Positions 28,353-37,362 are shown, counted from the stretch's first letter. The stretch: DNA of 64,000 nt from DSYU01 sp964437595 (GCA_964437595.1 CAYTHO010000018.1:10807-74806); one strand, 5' to 3'. The notes: generated by a model from the sequence alone, not told the origin. Made by a program: numbers and translations.

Positions 28353-29339
28353 CTATTGATAGCGAATGCGCGGGTCGAGCAGCGCCAGCAGAATATCGGA
28401 GACCAGCGTGCCGATCACCGTTGCGACGCTGAGCACGAGGATCATCGAACCCGCCAGGTACATATCCTGGCTTTGCAGCGAACGCAGTAGCAGCGGGCCG
28501 GTGGTAGGCAGGTTCATCACCTGCGACAGGATAATCGAGCCGGAGATCAGGCCCGGCAGGATCCAACCCAGGGTGCTGACAAAGGGATTGAGCGCCATGC
28601 GAACCGGGTATTTGAGGATCACGCGCCATTCGGGCAGGCCCTTGGCGCGGGCGGTGATCACATACGGGCGGCGCAGTTCATCCAGCAGGTTGGCGCGCAG
28701 GATGCGCACCAGCTCTGCCGTACCGCTGAGGCCTAAAATCAGCGCCGGCAGCCAGAGATGGTCGAGCAGGTCCATCACTCTTGCCCAGCTCCACGGGGCA
28801 TTGATAAATGGATCGGAGAAAAGGCCGCTGGTGGTCTTGCCCAGGTATTTAAACTGCAGGTACATAATCACCAGCGCCACCAGGAAGGCCGGTACGGATA
28901 CGCCAATAAAACTCATCAGCGTGAAGAAATAGTCTCCGCCTGAATACTGCTTTACGGCGGAGTAAATTCCGATGGGAAATGCGATTATCCAGGTCAGCAG
29001 CACGCTGACCAGCGAGAGCCACATCGTCAGCCAGATGCGATCCCAGATCATACTGGATACTGGTTCCTTATGCTCGAAGGAAATTCCATAATCTCCGCGC
29101 AGGAGGATATTTCCGACCCATTTCGCGTATTGGATAATCACCGGTTGATCGAGGCCGTATTGGGCGCGCAGGTTCTGCAGCGTTTCCTGGCTGGCTGTGT
29201 CGCCCATTGCTGCCAGGTTGGCTACATACGAGGTCGCGAAATCGCCCGGGGGGAGCTGAATGATTATAAAGGCAACAATAGATGCCAGCAGCAGGGTAGG
29301 GATAATACTTAGGATTCTGCGGAAGATATAGCTGAGCAC
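28353..29339 (-). CDS. ABC transporter permease, OppB type
   Basis: 328 residues with six transmembrane helices. Start MLSYIFRRILSIIPTLLLASIVAFIIIQLPPGD is the standard OppB N-terminus; the EAA coupling motif is RPYVITARAKGLPEWRVILKYPVRMALNPF. It follows the solute-binding protein gene across a 16-bp hairpin. Confidence 0.93.
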   Translation of the reverse strand: MLSYIFRRILSIIPTLLLASIVAFIIIQLPPGDFATSYVANLAAMGDTASQETLQNLRAQYGLDQPVIIQYAKWVGNILLRGDYGISFEHKEPVSSMIWDRIWLTMWLSLVSVLLTWIIAFPIGIYSAVKQYSGGDYFFTLMSFIGVSVPAFLVALVIMYLQFKYLGKTTSGLFSDPFINAPWSWARVMDLLDHLWLPALILGLSGTAELVRILRANLLDELRRPYVITARAKGLPEWRVILKYPVRMALNPFVSTLGWILPGLISGSIILSQVMNLPTTGPLLLRSLQSQDMYLAGSMILVLSVATVIGTLVSDILLALLDPRIRYQ

Positions 29340-29369
29340 GCTGTTCCTCCGTGCGGATTTTCATTCTTT

Positions 29370-29404
29370 GTGATACCCGGCGCGCAGTGCGCGCCGGGTA
29401 TCAC
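29370..29404 (-). promoter_or_regulatory. Intercistronic 16-bp hairpin between binding-protein and permease genes
   Basis: A perfect 16-bp stem (GTGATACCCGGCGCGC and its complement) with a 3-base loop AGT. On the transcribed strand it is followed by AAAGAATG rather than a T-run, so it is not a classical terminator. A stem here would protect the 3' end of the binding-protein mRNA and lower permease expression, as known for maltose and oligopeptide systems. Confidence 0.7.
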
Positions 29405-29427
29405 AGGCTAGGTCTTAGAAACGCTCG

Positions 29428-31482
29428 TTATTTGTAATAGAGAGTGAACAGGTTGTATGGAGCCGGGCTGGGGAACGACCAGGAGAAGAGCATGGGGTCC
29501 ACAACGTTGCCCATATTCTTCTTGGCGATACCGTAGCTGGGGGTTGGGGTGGAGACGCCAATGCAGAAGAAGTAATCTGCTGACATTTGCAGCAGCTTAT
29601 TCATCTCTTCTACCTGCGCATCCCAGGTAGCCTGAGCTTTCACCACATCGAACTGTGCCATGATGGCTTTCACTTCCTCGGGGGGTTCTTCGCCGAGTTC
29701 ATTGCCGTTGTACCACCACTGCCAGGCCATGGCATAACCAGCTTCGCCGCCATTGGGGAAGTAGTTGCGGGGATCAAGAATGGGGTTCACGCCGCCTTCA
29801 CCACCCCAGATCATTGCGTCCAGGTCGTTGGAATCCTTGTGCTCATACATGAGCGAGCGGTCTTCCGACTTGGCTTCGGCCTTGATACCAACAGCCTTCC
29901 AGTACTTGGCGATCAGGTTGCCAGTATCCACCTGGTCAACGTTGGCATTGGCGATTTCAATGACGAAGGTAAAGGGTTTGCCATCCGGGCCCAAGCGGAA
30001 GCCTTCTGCATCTTTCTCAGGCAGCACCTTGTCCAGGTATTCATTGGCTTTAGCCACATCGTATTCGGTGTATTGCGTGGCGAGCTGCTTATTGTAGAAC
30101 ACCGTGCCTTCCAGCGGCGCGGGCTGCGCGGGCGTACCCATCGTCACGTAAACGGTGTTGATGATCTCCTGGCGGTTGATCGCATGGGAAAGGCCAATGC
30201 GGAAATCTTTATTCTGGAAAATCTCACGCTTCACCGGGTCTTTATGGGTGAGGTTCAGCATGACAATGGCCTGGTTGCTGCCGGACGTGGTGAAGGTAAA
30301 GAAGCGGTAACCGCCCTTTTCCATGTTATCGTACAGCACAGACTTATTGAGCAGGGTGTTAAAGTGGCGTCCCTGGAAGTCGATTTCGCCGTTCATGGCT
30401 TTCAACAGCATCGAGGGGATATCCTGGTAAACGCCGTAAATCACCTTATCGATATAGGGATACTGCTGGCCTTCCTTGTCGATCTTCCAGTAATACGGGT
30501 TGCGCACCAGGGTGACCTGCGTGGCATTGCCCGAGAACGGCTCTTCGACCATCCACGGCGCCAGGGTAGGCCGGCCCGCTACAGAGTAGGGGCCCATGCC
30601 GCCGCCATCCGCCGAAACCACTTTAGCGATGAACATATCGGTCCAGGCCGCGTAGTTGCCGTCTTTCATCATCGACTCTAGCTTGTCCGCTTCCAGATAT
30701 GTAGCGTGGTACTGCTTGGCAAAATGGGCGGGGACAAAGGTCAGCAGACGGGAGTCAGGGGTGGCCAGGTACTGCAGGAAGAGGCCGTAGGGCTTGGCAA
30801 AGGTGAATTTCACGGTGAAATTATCCACTTTGGTGAACTTCGCCAGTTCGCCGCCAGACTTCAACCAGCCCATCGGTGATTTGGTCAGGTCCGTGTTCAG
30901 AACAACATCGTTCCACACGAACTCCAGATCATTGGCGGTGAAGGGCTCACCATCCGACCATTTGACGCCCTTGCGCAGGTAGAAGGTGTATTCGGTAGCG
31001 TCCGCGTTGACGTCCCATTTTTCCGCCAGGTTGGGGACAATGGTGTCCCAGTTGGGGCTCCAGCGCACGAGGTTCTCGTGCGAAACAACACGGTAGAAGC
31101 TGGGGTCATCGGTGCCGCCGCGCATGCCCATGCGCCATTCACCGCCGTACTTCCCGATTTCAGCGGCTTCTACGACCAGCGGGTTGGCTGGCAGGCGCTC
31201 GTCAATTGGGGGCAGCTTGCCAGCTTTGACCTGTTCCGCCAGTTCGGGGGCTTCTTTATATTTCGCTTCCGGAGCGGCAGTTGGTTCAACTTTTGGCTCA
31301 GCGGGTTTTTCCGTTGGTTTGGGCTGTTCTGGCGCCTTGGTCGGTTCAGCCTGTATTGCCTTGGTTGGCTCGGGCTGCGCGGGTGGCGGCGCTGCCGAAG
31401 GCGTAACCGGGGCGCAAGAGGATAGCAACATGGTAAGCACAACGATGATACTCAGCAAGAGTGAGGTGCGAGCTCGATTCAT
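29428..31482 (-). CDS. Extracellular solute-binding protein, family 5
   Basis: Start ATG 31482 follows GGAGGAA; the signal ends in lipobox LLSSC, so it is a surface lipoprotein. A Pro/Thr/Ala-rich linker (residues about 30-70) leads to a family-5 binding domain: NLVRWSPNWDTIVPNLAEKWDV, YTFYLRKGVKWSDGEPFTANDL and FRIGLSHAINRQEIINTVY are signature blocks. About 684 residues, long for peptide binding proteins but usual for the Thermotoga/Chloroflexota oligosaccharide group. Divergent from the lacI gene, so it is probably the controlled gene. The ligand is likely a sugar oligomer (inference from neighbours). Confidence 0.92.
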   Translation of the reverse strand: MNRARTSLLLSIIVVLTMLLSSCAPVTPSAAPPPAQPEPTKAIQAEPTKAPEQPKPTEKPAEPKVEPTAAPEAKYKEAPELAEQVKAGKLPPIDERLPANPLVVEAAEIGKYGGEWRMGMRGGTDDPSFYRVVSHENLVRWSPNWDTIVPNLAEKWDVNADATEYTFYLRKGVKWSDGEPFTANDLEFVWNDVVLNTDLTKSPMGWLKSGGELAKFTKVDNFTVKFTFAKPYGLFLQYLATPDSRLLTFVPAHFAKQYHATYLEADKLESMMKDGNYAAWTDMFIAKVVSADGGGMGPYSVAGRPTLAPWMVEEPFSGNATQVTLVRNPYYWKIDKEGQQYPYIDKVIYGVYQDIPSMLLKAMNGEIDFQGRHFNTLLNKSVLYDNMEKGGYRFFTFTTSGSNQAIVMLNLTHKDPVKREIFQNKDFRIGLSHAINRQEIINTVYVTMGTPAQPAPLEGTVFYNKQLATQYTEYDVAKANEYLDKVLPEKDAEGFRLGPDGKPFTFVIEIANANVDQVDTGNLIAKYWKAVGIKAEAKSEDRSLMYEHKDSNDLDAMIWGGEGGVNPILDPRNYFPNGGEAGYAMAWQWWYNGNELGEEPPEEVKAIMAQFDVVKAQATWDAQVEEMNKLLQMSADYFFCIGVSTPTPSYGIAKKNMGNVVDPMLFSWSFPSPAPYNLFTLYYK

Positions 31483-31587
31483 TTTTCCTCCGAAAGAAAT
31501 CATAGAAATTGCGCGTCAATAGCCATTCAGGACAATGAGGTAGACAACCTCGCAAATGGTTCAATATCTGGCGCCTCCATTGATCCT

Positions 31588-31601
31588 TGTAATCAATTAC
31601 A
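31588..31601. promoter_or_regulatory. Candidate operator upstream of the binding-protein gene
   Basis: TGTAATCAATTACA: two 6-base arms with a 2-base centre, about 106 bases before the binding-protein ATG. A TTGAAA and a TAATTG on the minus strand lie around it at 15-bp spacing, a weak promoter candidate. The symmetric layout suits a LacI-type regulator, but the binding partner is not proven. Confidence 0.45.
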
Positions 31602-31804
31602 TGCCTTGACACGATTTCAAGGCAGCACCATACCATAGATGGCAGCCGAATCATTTAAACAATGACACCAGCGTGCCCAACGCCCGAATATCAACCGTTT
31701 GTAGATGGACTTACCAATAAGGAGATTGCTGTAGAAAATGGAATAGAACCATAGTTAGTATAAAGATTTTCTGTAAATAAGTCAATAGTTTTCCGAATAT
31801 TACA

Positions 31805-31833
31805 TTGACAAACATGTTTATTTTCACTATACT
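31805..31833 (+). promoter_or_regulatory. Promoter of the lacI-type gene, with embedded palindrome
   Basis: TTGACA (31805-31810), 17-bp spacer, TATACT (31828-31833): close to perfect consensus. A 10-base palindrome AAACATGTTT (31810-31819) lies directly behind the -35, where a bound repressor would block RNA polymerase. The region 31503-31881 holds no gene; apart from these sites and the operator at 31588 I see nothing in it. Confidence 0.75.
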
Positions 31834-31880
31834 TACAGTAATCTTACATATCACAATAAACCGACCAAGAGGAAATCATC

Positions 31881-32921
31881 GTGGGGAAAAGTAAAGCGAC
31901 GCTTGCCGATGTCTCGAAGCTTGCTGGCGTTTCGTCCGCAACCGTTTCCAGGTTTATCAATGATACCGGGCCAGTGAGCGAAGATGTTCGCTTGCGAATC
32001 GAATCGGCCATTGCCACGCTTGCGTATGAGCCGAGAAAAGCACCCGCTGCCAGGAACAAAGAAGAAAGCATCGCGGTACTGGCAGGCGATATCGCCAACC
32101 CCTTCTTCCCAGAAATTATCCGCGGCGTTCAGGACGAAGCGGATAATTATGATTTGATCCTGTCGCTCTACAACATCACCGATCACCCGCAGCGCCAGAC
32201 GCGCGTTATTCAAAAATTAGCCAACCACAGCCCCAGCGGCGTCATCGTGATGGGCACCCGGCCTCTCCCCGCTTTGATCGAATGGCAGCAGAAACAACAG
32301 GTGCCAATGGTGGTCATCAACCGCTCTTTAGACCTTCCGCTGGTGCATACGATCATGGTGGATTTTGAGAATGCCTTTTACCGGGCCACGCAGCACCTCA
32401 TCATGCAAAAGCATGTGCGCATTGGGTATCTGTCGGCGTTTCAAATGACGGAGATTGCCGCCGCCCGCCGGAGAGGGATCGAACAGGCCCTGTCGGAAGT
32501 CGGGCTGTCGCTGCCCCCTGAGATGTGCGCCACCGTGCCGCCCGGAACCGACGCGGAGAGCGGCTACCAGGCAATGACCGTGCTGCTCAACCGGCCTGTC
32601 GAAGCGCGCCCCACCGCTGTGCTGTGTTTTAATGATTTCATCGCCATTGGCGCCATGCGCGCCATTCACCAACACGGCCTATGCATCCCGCAGGATATTT
32701 CCATCATCGGCGTAGATGATATTTTCGCCGCGGCATACTCTAATCCTTCGCTCACCACCATCGGGCAGCCCAAATTCCGCATGGGCGCGCTGGCCGTCCG
32801 GCGCCTGCGCCAGATGGTCCACGAAGATTATGACCCGACCAACAAACGCACCATCCTGGAAAGCCCGCTGATTGTGCGCGAATCGACCGGCCTGGCGCCC
32901 ATGGATGCCGCGGCATCCTAA
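31881..32921 (+). CDS. LacI family transcriptional regulator
   Basis: GTG start at 31881 with GAGGAAA upstream. 346 residues. The N-terminus ATLADVSKLAGVSSATVSRFINDTGPVSEDVRLRIESAIATLAYEP is a complete LacI helix-turn-helix with hinge; the rest is the periplasmic-binding-protein-like effector domain with FNDFIAIGAMRAIHQHGLCIPQDISIIGVDD. It is divergently placed from the ABC importer and convergent with xylB, so it very probably controls the sugar import and catabolic genes around it. Confidence 0.94.
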   Translation: MGKSKATLADVSKLAGVSSATVSRFINDTGPVSEDVRLRIESAIATLAYEPRKAPAARNKEESIAVLAGDIANPFFPEIIRGVQDEADNYDLILSLYNITDHPQRQTRVIQKLANHSPSGVIVMGTRPLPALIEWQQKQQVPMVVINRSLDLPLVHTIMVDFENAFYRATQHLIMQKHVRIGYLSAFQMTEIAAARRRGIEQALSEVGLSLPPEMCATVPPGTDAESGYQAMTVLLNRPVEARPTAVLCFNDFIAIGAMRAIHQHGLCIPQDISIIGVDDIFAAAYSNPSLTTIGQPKFRMGALAVRRLRQMVHEDYDPTNKRTILESPLIVRESTGLAPMDAAAS

Positions 32922-32949
32922 ATGCCGCGCATCCTAAACACGGCAAGGA

Positions 32950-34458
32950 TTATTCCGGCAGGGCTGCGCCCGGCGCGTATTTGGCGGCGAAGGCTGCTGC
33001 CCAATTGATGTATTCCTGGTAGGCCAGGGTATAACGCGCCGCTCGCTGCGGGTCCGGACGCATTCCCAACCGCGCCTCTGACACAGCCACCCGCACGGCC
33101 TCCTGAGCGCCAGCGTAAATGCCCGCGCCAATCCCCGCCAGCAGCGCCGCGCCGCGCGCCGTGGCTTCTTCAGACTGAGTGACATAAACTGGACGGTTGA
33201 AGATATCCGCCTGGAGCCGCAGCCAGAGCGGGTGGCGGGTGGCGCCGCCGGTGGCAATGATGCGCTCGACCGGAACCGCGAAACTTTCCATCAATTCCAG
33301 CCCCTGGCGCAGGGCAAACACCACCCCTTCCATGACGGCCCGCACCAGGTGAGGGTATCCGTGGCGTAGATGCATGCCAACAAAACCCGCGCGCAGAGCC
33401 GGGTTCATGTACGGCGTCCGCTCGCCCGCCAGGAAGGGCAGAAAGAATAGGCCATCTGGCCCGGCCTCCACCGCTGAGGCAGCGTCCGCCAGGGCGCTGT
33501 AAGATGAACCCGCGAACACCTGGTCGCGCAGCCAGCGCAGCGCCAGCCCGGCGGTAAGGATCGCCGCCTCATAGTGCCACAAGCCGGGCAGGCAGTGGCA
33601 AAAGAGGTGCAGGCGCAGTTGGGGGTCGGGACGCGCTTCAGCCAGCGGCGCAAATAACTGTCCGCCCGTACCGATGGTGCAAGAAAGGGTTCTCGGCTGG
33701 ATGATGCCCTGCGCCAGCGCCTGGGCGGAAACATCGCTTGCGCCGTACACAACCGGCGTCCCCGGCGCCAGGCCGCACTGCTGGGCCAGTTCGGGCAGCA
33801 GGCCGCCGGCCACCCCTGCTGATGGAAACACCTCCGGCAGCCGCTCTGGCGATAGACCAGCTTCTTCTATCATCGGGCCAGACCAGCCGCAGGCGCGCGG
33901 GTCAAACAGCCCGGTGGAAGATGCGTCGCTGGGCTCGCTGCCAATTGCGCCTGTTAGCCGGTAGCGCACGTAGTCCTTTGGCAGCATAAGCCAGCGTGCG
34001 GCGGAGGCTGTATCGGGTTCGTGCTCTACCAACCAGCGCCAGGACGGCAGCATAAAACCCGCCGCCAGCGGGTTCCCGATCCATTGGGCCAGCCTGGGCC
34101 TGCCAAGGGCTGCTTCCAGCGCGCGTACTTGTTCCGCCGAGCGCTGGTCGGCCCACAGGATGGCAGGCCGCAGCACGCGCCCCGCTGCATCGAGGCAGAC
34201 CAGCGTGTGCATCTGCCCGGCCAGGCCGATCCCGGCTACCCGGCGCGCATCCACCCCTGCTGACTGCATGGCCTGCTGGGTGCAGTAGATAACCGCCGCA
34301 AGCCAATCCTCCGGGTCCTGTTCAGCCCAACCGGGCTGCGGCATATGGATGGGATACTCCCGTGCGGCCCAGGCCAGCAGCTTCCCGCCCCGCTCTATCA
34401 CCACCGCTTTCGCGCCGGAAGTGCCAATATCAAGACCGATCAGCAGCGGTTGGTTCAT
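32950..34458 (-). CDS. xylB: Xylulokinase-like FGGY carbohydrate kinase
   Basis: 502 residues. The N-terminal GLDIGTSGAKAVVIERGG is the phosphate-1 motif of FGGY kinases; GWAEQDPEDWLAAV follows as in XylB. The C-terminal half has TIGTGGQLFAPL, LPFLAGERTPYMNPALRAGFVGMHLRHGYPHLVRAVMEGVVFAL and IIATGGATRHPLWLRLQADIFNRPVYV, characteristic of D-xylulose kinase. It phosphorylates xylulose or a related ketose using ATP. Its 3' end meets the lacI gene. No clear ribosome site is visible before the ATG. Confidence 0.85.
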   Translation of the reverse strand: MNQPLLIGLDIGTSGAKAVVIERGGKLLAWAAREYPIHMPQPGWAEQDPEDWLAAVIYCTQQAMQSAGVDARRVAGIGLAGQMHTLVCLDAAGRVLRPAILWADQRSAEQVRALEAALGRPRLAQWIGNPLAAGFMLPSWRWLVEHEPDTASAARWLMLPKDYVRYRLTGAIGSEPSDASSTGLFDPRACGWSGPMIEEAGLSPERLPEVFPSAGVAGGLLPELAQQCGLAPGTPVVYGASDVSAQALAQGIIQPRTLSCTIGTGGQLFAPLAEARPDPQLRLHLFCHCLPGLWHYEAAILTAGLALRWLRDQVFAGSSYSALADAASAVEAGPDGLFFLPFLAGERTPYMNPALRAGFVGMHLRHGYPHLVRAVMEGVVFALRQGLELMESFAVPVERIIATGGATRHPLWLRLQADIFNRPVYVTQSEEATARGAALLAGIGAGIYAGAQEAVRVAVSEARLGMRPDPQRAARYTLAYQEYINWAAAFAAKYAPGAALPE

Positions 34459-34518
34459 CGGGTATGAGGAAGGCTTGAGAAAATGGCGCGCCTGGGCGGT
34501 CTGTGTCCTGTAAATATC

Positions 34519-35280
34519 TCAGGCTTTTATGGCCCTGGTTGCCATGAAGGTAGGCATATATTTGTTGATAGATTCGCTGGGGTCGATATCTTCGTACATA
34601 TCCACGATGGCGAAGCCAGCGGACAACTGCCCGCCCAGCAGATCGGTAAAGGTGTGGCTGAATTCTAAGGGTGTATCAGCCCCGAAGCGCTGGACGCGCT
34701 CCTCAGTGCTGATGCTGGTTGAGTCTGCATAGGGAAGGGAAAAGCGCAGGTGGTAAGTACCCTCGCGCTGGTCCAGGCAGTAGGCGTGCGGCTGTATAAA
34801 GCCGGTCAGCAGCGCGCCGCCTTTGCGCAAAACGCGGTAGCATTCTCTCCAGACCGGTAGCACATCCGGGACAAAGCAGGTGGAAACCGGGTTGAATATC
34901 AACGCAAAGCTTTCATCCGAAAATTCACTCAGATTGGCCATATCGCCAAGAACCAGGCGCAGATCAAGACCATCCCGCTCAGCAACCATGCGGTCGCGGG
35001 CCAGCTGGTTTGGAGAATTATCCAGCACCGTGACGCGCGCCCCAGCCGCGGCCAAAATAGGTCCCTGCTGCCCACCGCCCGAGGCCAGGCCCAGCACATC
35101 GACTCCGTTCATATCTTGCGGAAACCAACCACGCGGCACGGGCTTGGTCGGCGTGAGTACAACCTGCCACTCGCCGCGCCGAGCAGCCGCTATTAGTTCC
35201 GACGGCACCGGCACCGTCCAGGGATTTCCGCTTTCAACTTCCTTGTCCCAGGCTTTTCGATTATGTGAGAGAATGTCCAT
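34519..35280 (-). CDS. Class I SAM-dependent methyltransferase
   Basis: Start at ATG 35280 (MDILSHNRKAWD). About 253 residues. The Rossmann motif is VDVLGLASGGGQQGPILAAAGARVTVLDNS, with QLARDRMVAERDGLDLRLVLGDM next and FALIFNPVSTCFVPDVLPVWRECYRVLRKGGALLTGF as post-motifs. The acceptor is unknown. There is no Shine-Dalgarno sequence, and a TATAAT box ends six bases before the ATG, which suggests a leaderless transcript. Confidence 0.85.
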   Translation of the reverse strand: MDILSHNRKAWDKEVESGNPWTVPVPSELIAAARRGEWQVVLTPTKPVPRGWFPQDMNGVDVLGLASGGGQQGPILAAAGARVTVLDNSPNQLARDRMVAERDGLDLRLVLGDMANLSEFSDESFALIFNPVSTCFVPDVLPVWRECYRVLRKGGALLTGFIQPHAYCLDQREGTYHLRFSLPYADSTSISTEERVQRFGADTPLEFSHTFTDLLGGQLSAGFAIVDMYEDIDPSESINKYMPTFMATRAIKA

Positions 35281-35286
35281 GTCAAA

Positions 35287-35315
35287 ATTATAGCAGATGG
35301 ACACGGTTTGTGTAA
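35287..35315 (-). promoter_or_regulatory. Promoter of the methyltransferase gene (leaderless type)
   Basis: On the minus strand: a weak -35 TTACAC (35315-35310), 17-bp spacer, perfect TATAAT (35292-35287), then only six bases to the ATG. With a usual 6-7-base distance the transcript starts at the A of the start codon. Confidence 0.6.
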
Positions 35316-35319
35316 CAAA

Positions 35320-35350
35320 ATGAGCCAGAAATCCAACTTTTCTGGCTCAT
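35320..35350 (-). terminator. Intrinsic terminator after the SHOCT-like gene
   Basis: A 12-bp stem (ATGAGCCAGAAA/TTTCTGGCTCAT) with a 7-base loop; on the minus strand it is followed by TTTTGTT. It closes the DUF2089-SHOCT transcript just before the methyltransferase promoter. Confidence 0.8.
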
Positions 35351-35428
35351 CTTTAACATACAAATGGTTTTTCGCGGAGCGCTCCGGCGATCCAAAAGAA
35401 ATTCAAGAGGAACGGAGATTGTTCCCCA

Positions 35429-35845
35429 TTATTCCAGGAACACCTCTACATGCTCGCCGTCTTTTTCATCGACCACATCCACAATCTGGCCAAGCTCGCC
35501 GGATTCGATAATTTGCATCAACTGCTCCGCATCCAGGCCTTCAACCTGCGGCGCAAATTTAGAGCCCATTTTCAGGCCCACGCTCACCATGCTGATCGGC
35601 AGCCGTACGTTTACCCGCGGACGGCCCGAATCGGTATCCGTGACCCGAACGCGCAGAAAGCGCGGCTTTCGCCCAAGGCCCAGAGCGGCATCCTGGGGTT
35701 CGCCCGGCGCGGCTGCCCGGCGCGGACCGGCAGGCGCTGCGCTTCCCGCGCTGATCGCCTCCAGTAGCTGCGCGGCCTCTTCCGGGGTGAGCTTGCCTTC
35801 CTGGACCATTTGAAGGATTTTCAATCGTTCTTCAGAAGTCGCCAT
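35429..35845 (-). CDS. SHOCT/YvlB-N-like domain protein
   Basis: 138 residues. The N-terminal 35 residues EERLKILQMVQEGKLTPEEAAQLLEAI form a short two-helix oligomerisation domain (SHOCT or YvlB/LiaX N-terminal type). After an Ala/Pro linker comes a beta-rich part RFLRVRVTDTDSGRPRVNVRLPISMVSVGLKMGSKFAP, as in proteins tied to cell-envelope stress. It lies 46 bases behind the DUF2089 gene, a pairing that suggests joint function; DUF2089 ends in a similar short helix domain (QSILDMLSRGEINLEEAKRRL). Confidence 0.72.
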   Translation of the reverse strand: MATSEERLKILQMVQEGKLTPEEAAQLLEAISAGSAAPAGPRRAAAPGEPQDAALGLGRKPRFLRVRVTDTDSGRPRVNVRLPISMVSVGLKMGSKFAPQVEGLDAEQLMQIIESGELGQIVDVVDEKDGEHVEVFLE

Positions 35846-35891
35846 TTTATTTCTCCTTTAGCAAACTACCTTCAAGTTACCAGGTTTCATT

Positions 35892-36356
35892 TCAGCCCCC
35901 ACCGCGCAGGCGGCGTTTGGCCTCTTCCAGGTTGATCTCACCGCGGCTGAGCATATCGAGGATAGACTGCCGCTCCGCCGGACCAGGCGACGCCGGCGCC
36001 GCCACGGGCTCCGGTCGCACCGCATCATCCCGCGATGGCTCGTATCCCATGGCCCGGATGATTTCATTGAGCCGGTTGCGAAGGGTCGGGTAGGACAAAT
36101 TCATTTCGTCTTCCATCCGGTTAAAGCGCCCTTCGCAGCGCACAAAGGTAAGCACAAACTGGAGCTGCTCGGCAGATAAGCGCGAAAAGGGTAAAAGCGG
36201 TTTTAACTGCTCGGGTGAAAACGCTTCCTGCAGGCGCCCCCGGACAGCACCCGGGTCGAATTCTCCCTCAATGGTTGTCTCACAGGCTGGGCAGTGGAGA
36301 CGGGTTACCATCAAATCTCCACCACAAACCGGGCATTTCGATAACAACGGATTCAT
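35892..36356 (-). CDS. DUF2089 family zinc-ribbon/HTH regulator
   Basis: Start ATG 36356 follows GGGAGG. About 154 residues: an N-terminal zinc ribbon with two CxxC pairs (CPVCGGDL and CPACETTI), a helix-turn-helix-like middle FVRCEGRFNRMEDEMNLSYPTLRNRLNEIIRAMGY typical of DUF2089, and a C-terminal SHOCT-like helix pair. This family is thought to act as a DNA-binding regulator. It is first in a two-gene unit ending in a clear terminator. Confidence 0.82.
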   Translation of the reverse strand: MNPLLSKCPVCGGDLMVTRLHCPACETTIEGEFDPGAVRGRLQEAFSPEQLKPLLPFSRLSAEQLQFVLTFVRCEGRFNRMEDEMNLSYPTLRNRLNEIIRAMGYEPSRDDAVRPEPVAAPASPGPAERQSILDMLSRGEINLEEAKRRLRGGG

Positions 36357-36526
36357 CTTACCTCCCATAAGACAACCAATCTACATTCAAAACCGCACAG
36401 TATGTCATTTCTTTATTTTCTATTTTTATTTTACTCGGCTATTGAATTTTGTCAAGGATACATTTACGATTTCTTTATGTTCCTTTCATTTTTCTAAAGG
36501 CCGGCTTAATAAATTCAACCATTCGC

Positions 36527-37150
36527 TCACACTTCGCCCATCATGCGGAACTGCACATACAACCCCACAAACCCCAGGATGATCCAGGCGGTGATCATGG
36601 TAGCGGAATGGCCCATATCCGATCCAGAAACGGCCAGGAAAGACCCGCCCAGCCCGGTGATCACTGCCGTTGCCCCCAGAAAGGCGCTGGCGGCGCAAAT
36701 CATGAACTTTTGGAAACTGAAGGACAACCCGCCCAATACCAGCGCGCCGATTCCCCCGAACAGGTACTGCATCGCGGTCTGCGGCGTGGGCGGAAACGCC
36801 AGATCGGTAAAGCTGGTAAGCTGGCCAATGGTAGAGATTCCGCCCACATCGATCAGCGTGCCAAATAAGACTCCAACGATCATGCCCAATGCGGCGCCAG
36901 AGAGAAAGATGATCAAATAATACGCCGGGGCAGCCACCGCCGCACCGATCACCCCACCAATGAGAACGCCAACGATCAGAACAGCCACGTTTTCTGCCTG
37001 CGCGGGGCCAACGATGACGGGCAGGAATGTGTACGTGATCCAGCCCCCCAGGATAAATCCCCAGGCTGGCAACAGCCCCTGGAACATACTGTAACCTGCG
37101 AAGCAAGCGATCAGTCCAATCGCGGTTATGACTCCATCTTGTACTGTCAT
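36527..37150 (-). CDS. Multi-TM membrane protein (DUF4203/TM7S3-like)
   Basis: Start at ATG 37150, behind GGAGGGG; the frame is open further upstream only because it overlaps another gene's region. About 207 residues and six or seven hydrophobic helices, many Gly-rich (FILGGWITYTFLPVIVG, AVLIVGVLIGGVIGAAVAAPAYYLIIFLSGAALGMIVG). The pattern resembles the TM7S3/TM198/DUF4203 fold. No catalytic motif visible. It follows a 53-codon membrane protein gene by about 50 bases and probably shares its transcript. Confidence 0.65.
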   Translation of the reverse strand: MTVQDGVITAIGLIACFAGYSMFQGLLPAWGFILGGWITYTFLPVIVGPAQAENVAVLIVGVLIGGVIGAAVAAPAYYLIIFLSGAALGMIVGVLFGTLIDVGGISTIGQLTSFTDLAFPPTPQTAMQYLFGGIGALVLGGLSFSFQKFMICAASAFLGATAVITGLGGSFLAVSGSDMGHSATMITAWIILGFVGLYVQFRMMGEV

Positions 37151-37200
37151 CACTTTACCCCTCCATTTAAACCATCTACTTACCCGAGGGATAACCGATA

Positions 37201-37362
37201 TCAGTTTTTTTTCTTTGCACTCCGCACGATATAAATGGACCCAACCATACATAAAAAGTACAACGGCCCAAGATACGTGAATAAGTTCGTTTGCTGCATG
37301 AGGAGGAGTGTTGGAACCAATGCCAGAAGCCACAAACCCAAAATCGCCAGTTCGTGCTTCAC
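37201..37362 (-). CDS. Small two-helix membrane protein
   Basis: A 53-codon gene with GTG start at 37362 overlapping the mutarotase stop as GTGA. The peptide begins VKHELAILGLWLLALVPTLL, has a short loop QQTNLFTY, a second helix LGPLYFLCMVGSIYIV and a basic tail RSAKKKN. Two well-formed hydrophobic helices, a positive-inside tail and the coupling overlap all argue for a real gene. The family is not recognised; it may pair with the multi-TM protein that follows. Confidence 0.7.
   Translation of the reverse strand: MKHELAILGLWLLALVPTLLLMQQTNLFTYLGPLYFLCMVGSIYIVRSAKKKN

Noticed and set aside
29370..29404. Hairpin as an intrinsic terminator
   Set aside because: No T-run follows on the transcribed strand and the downstream permease genes need the same transcript.
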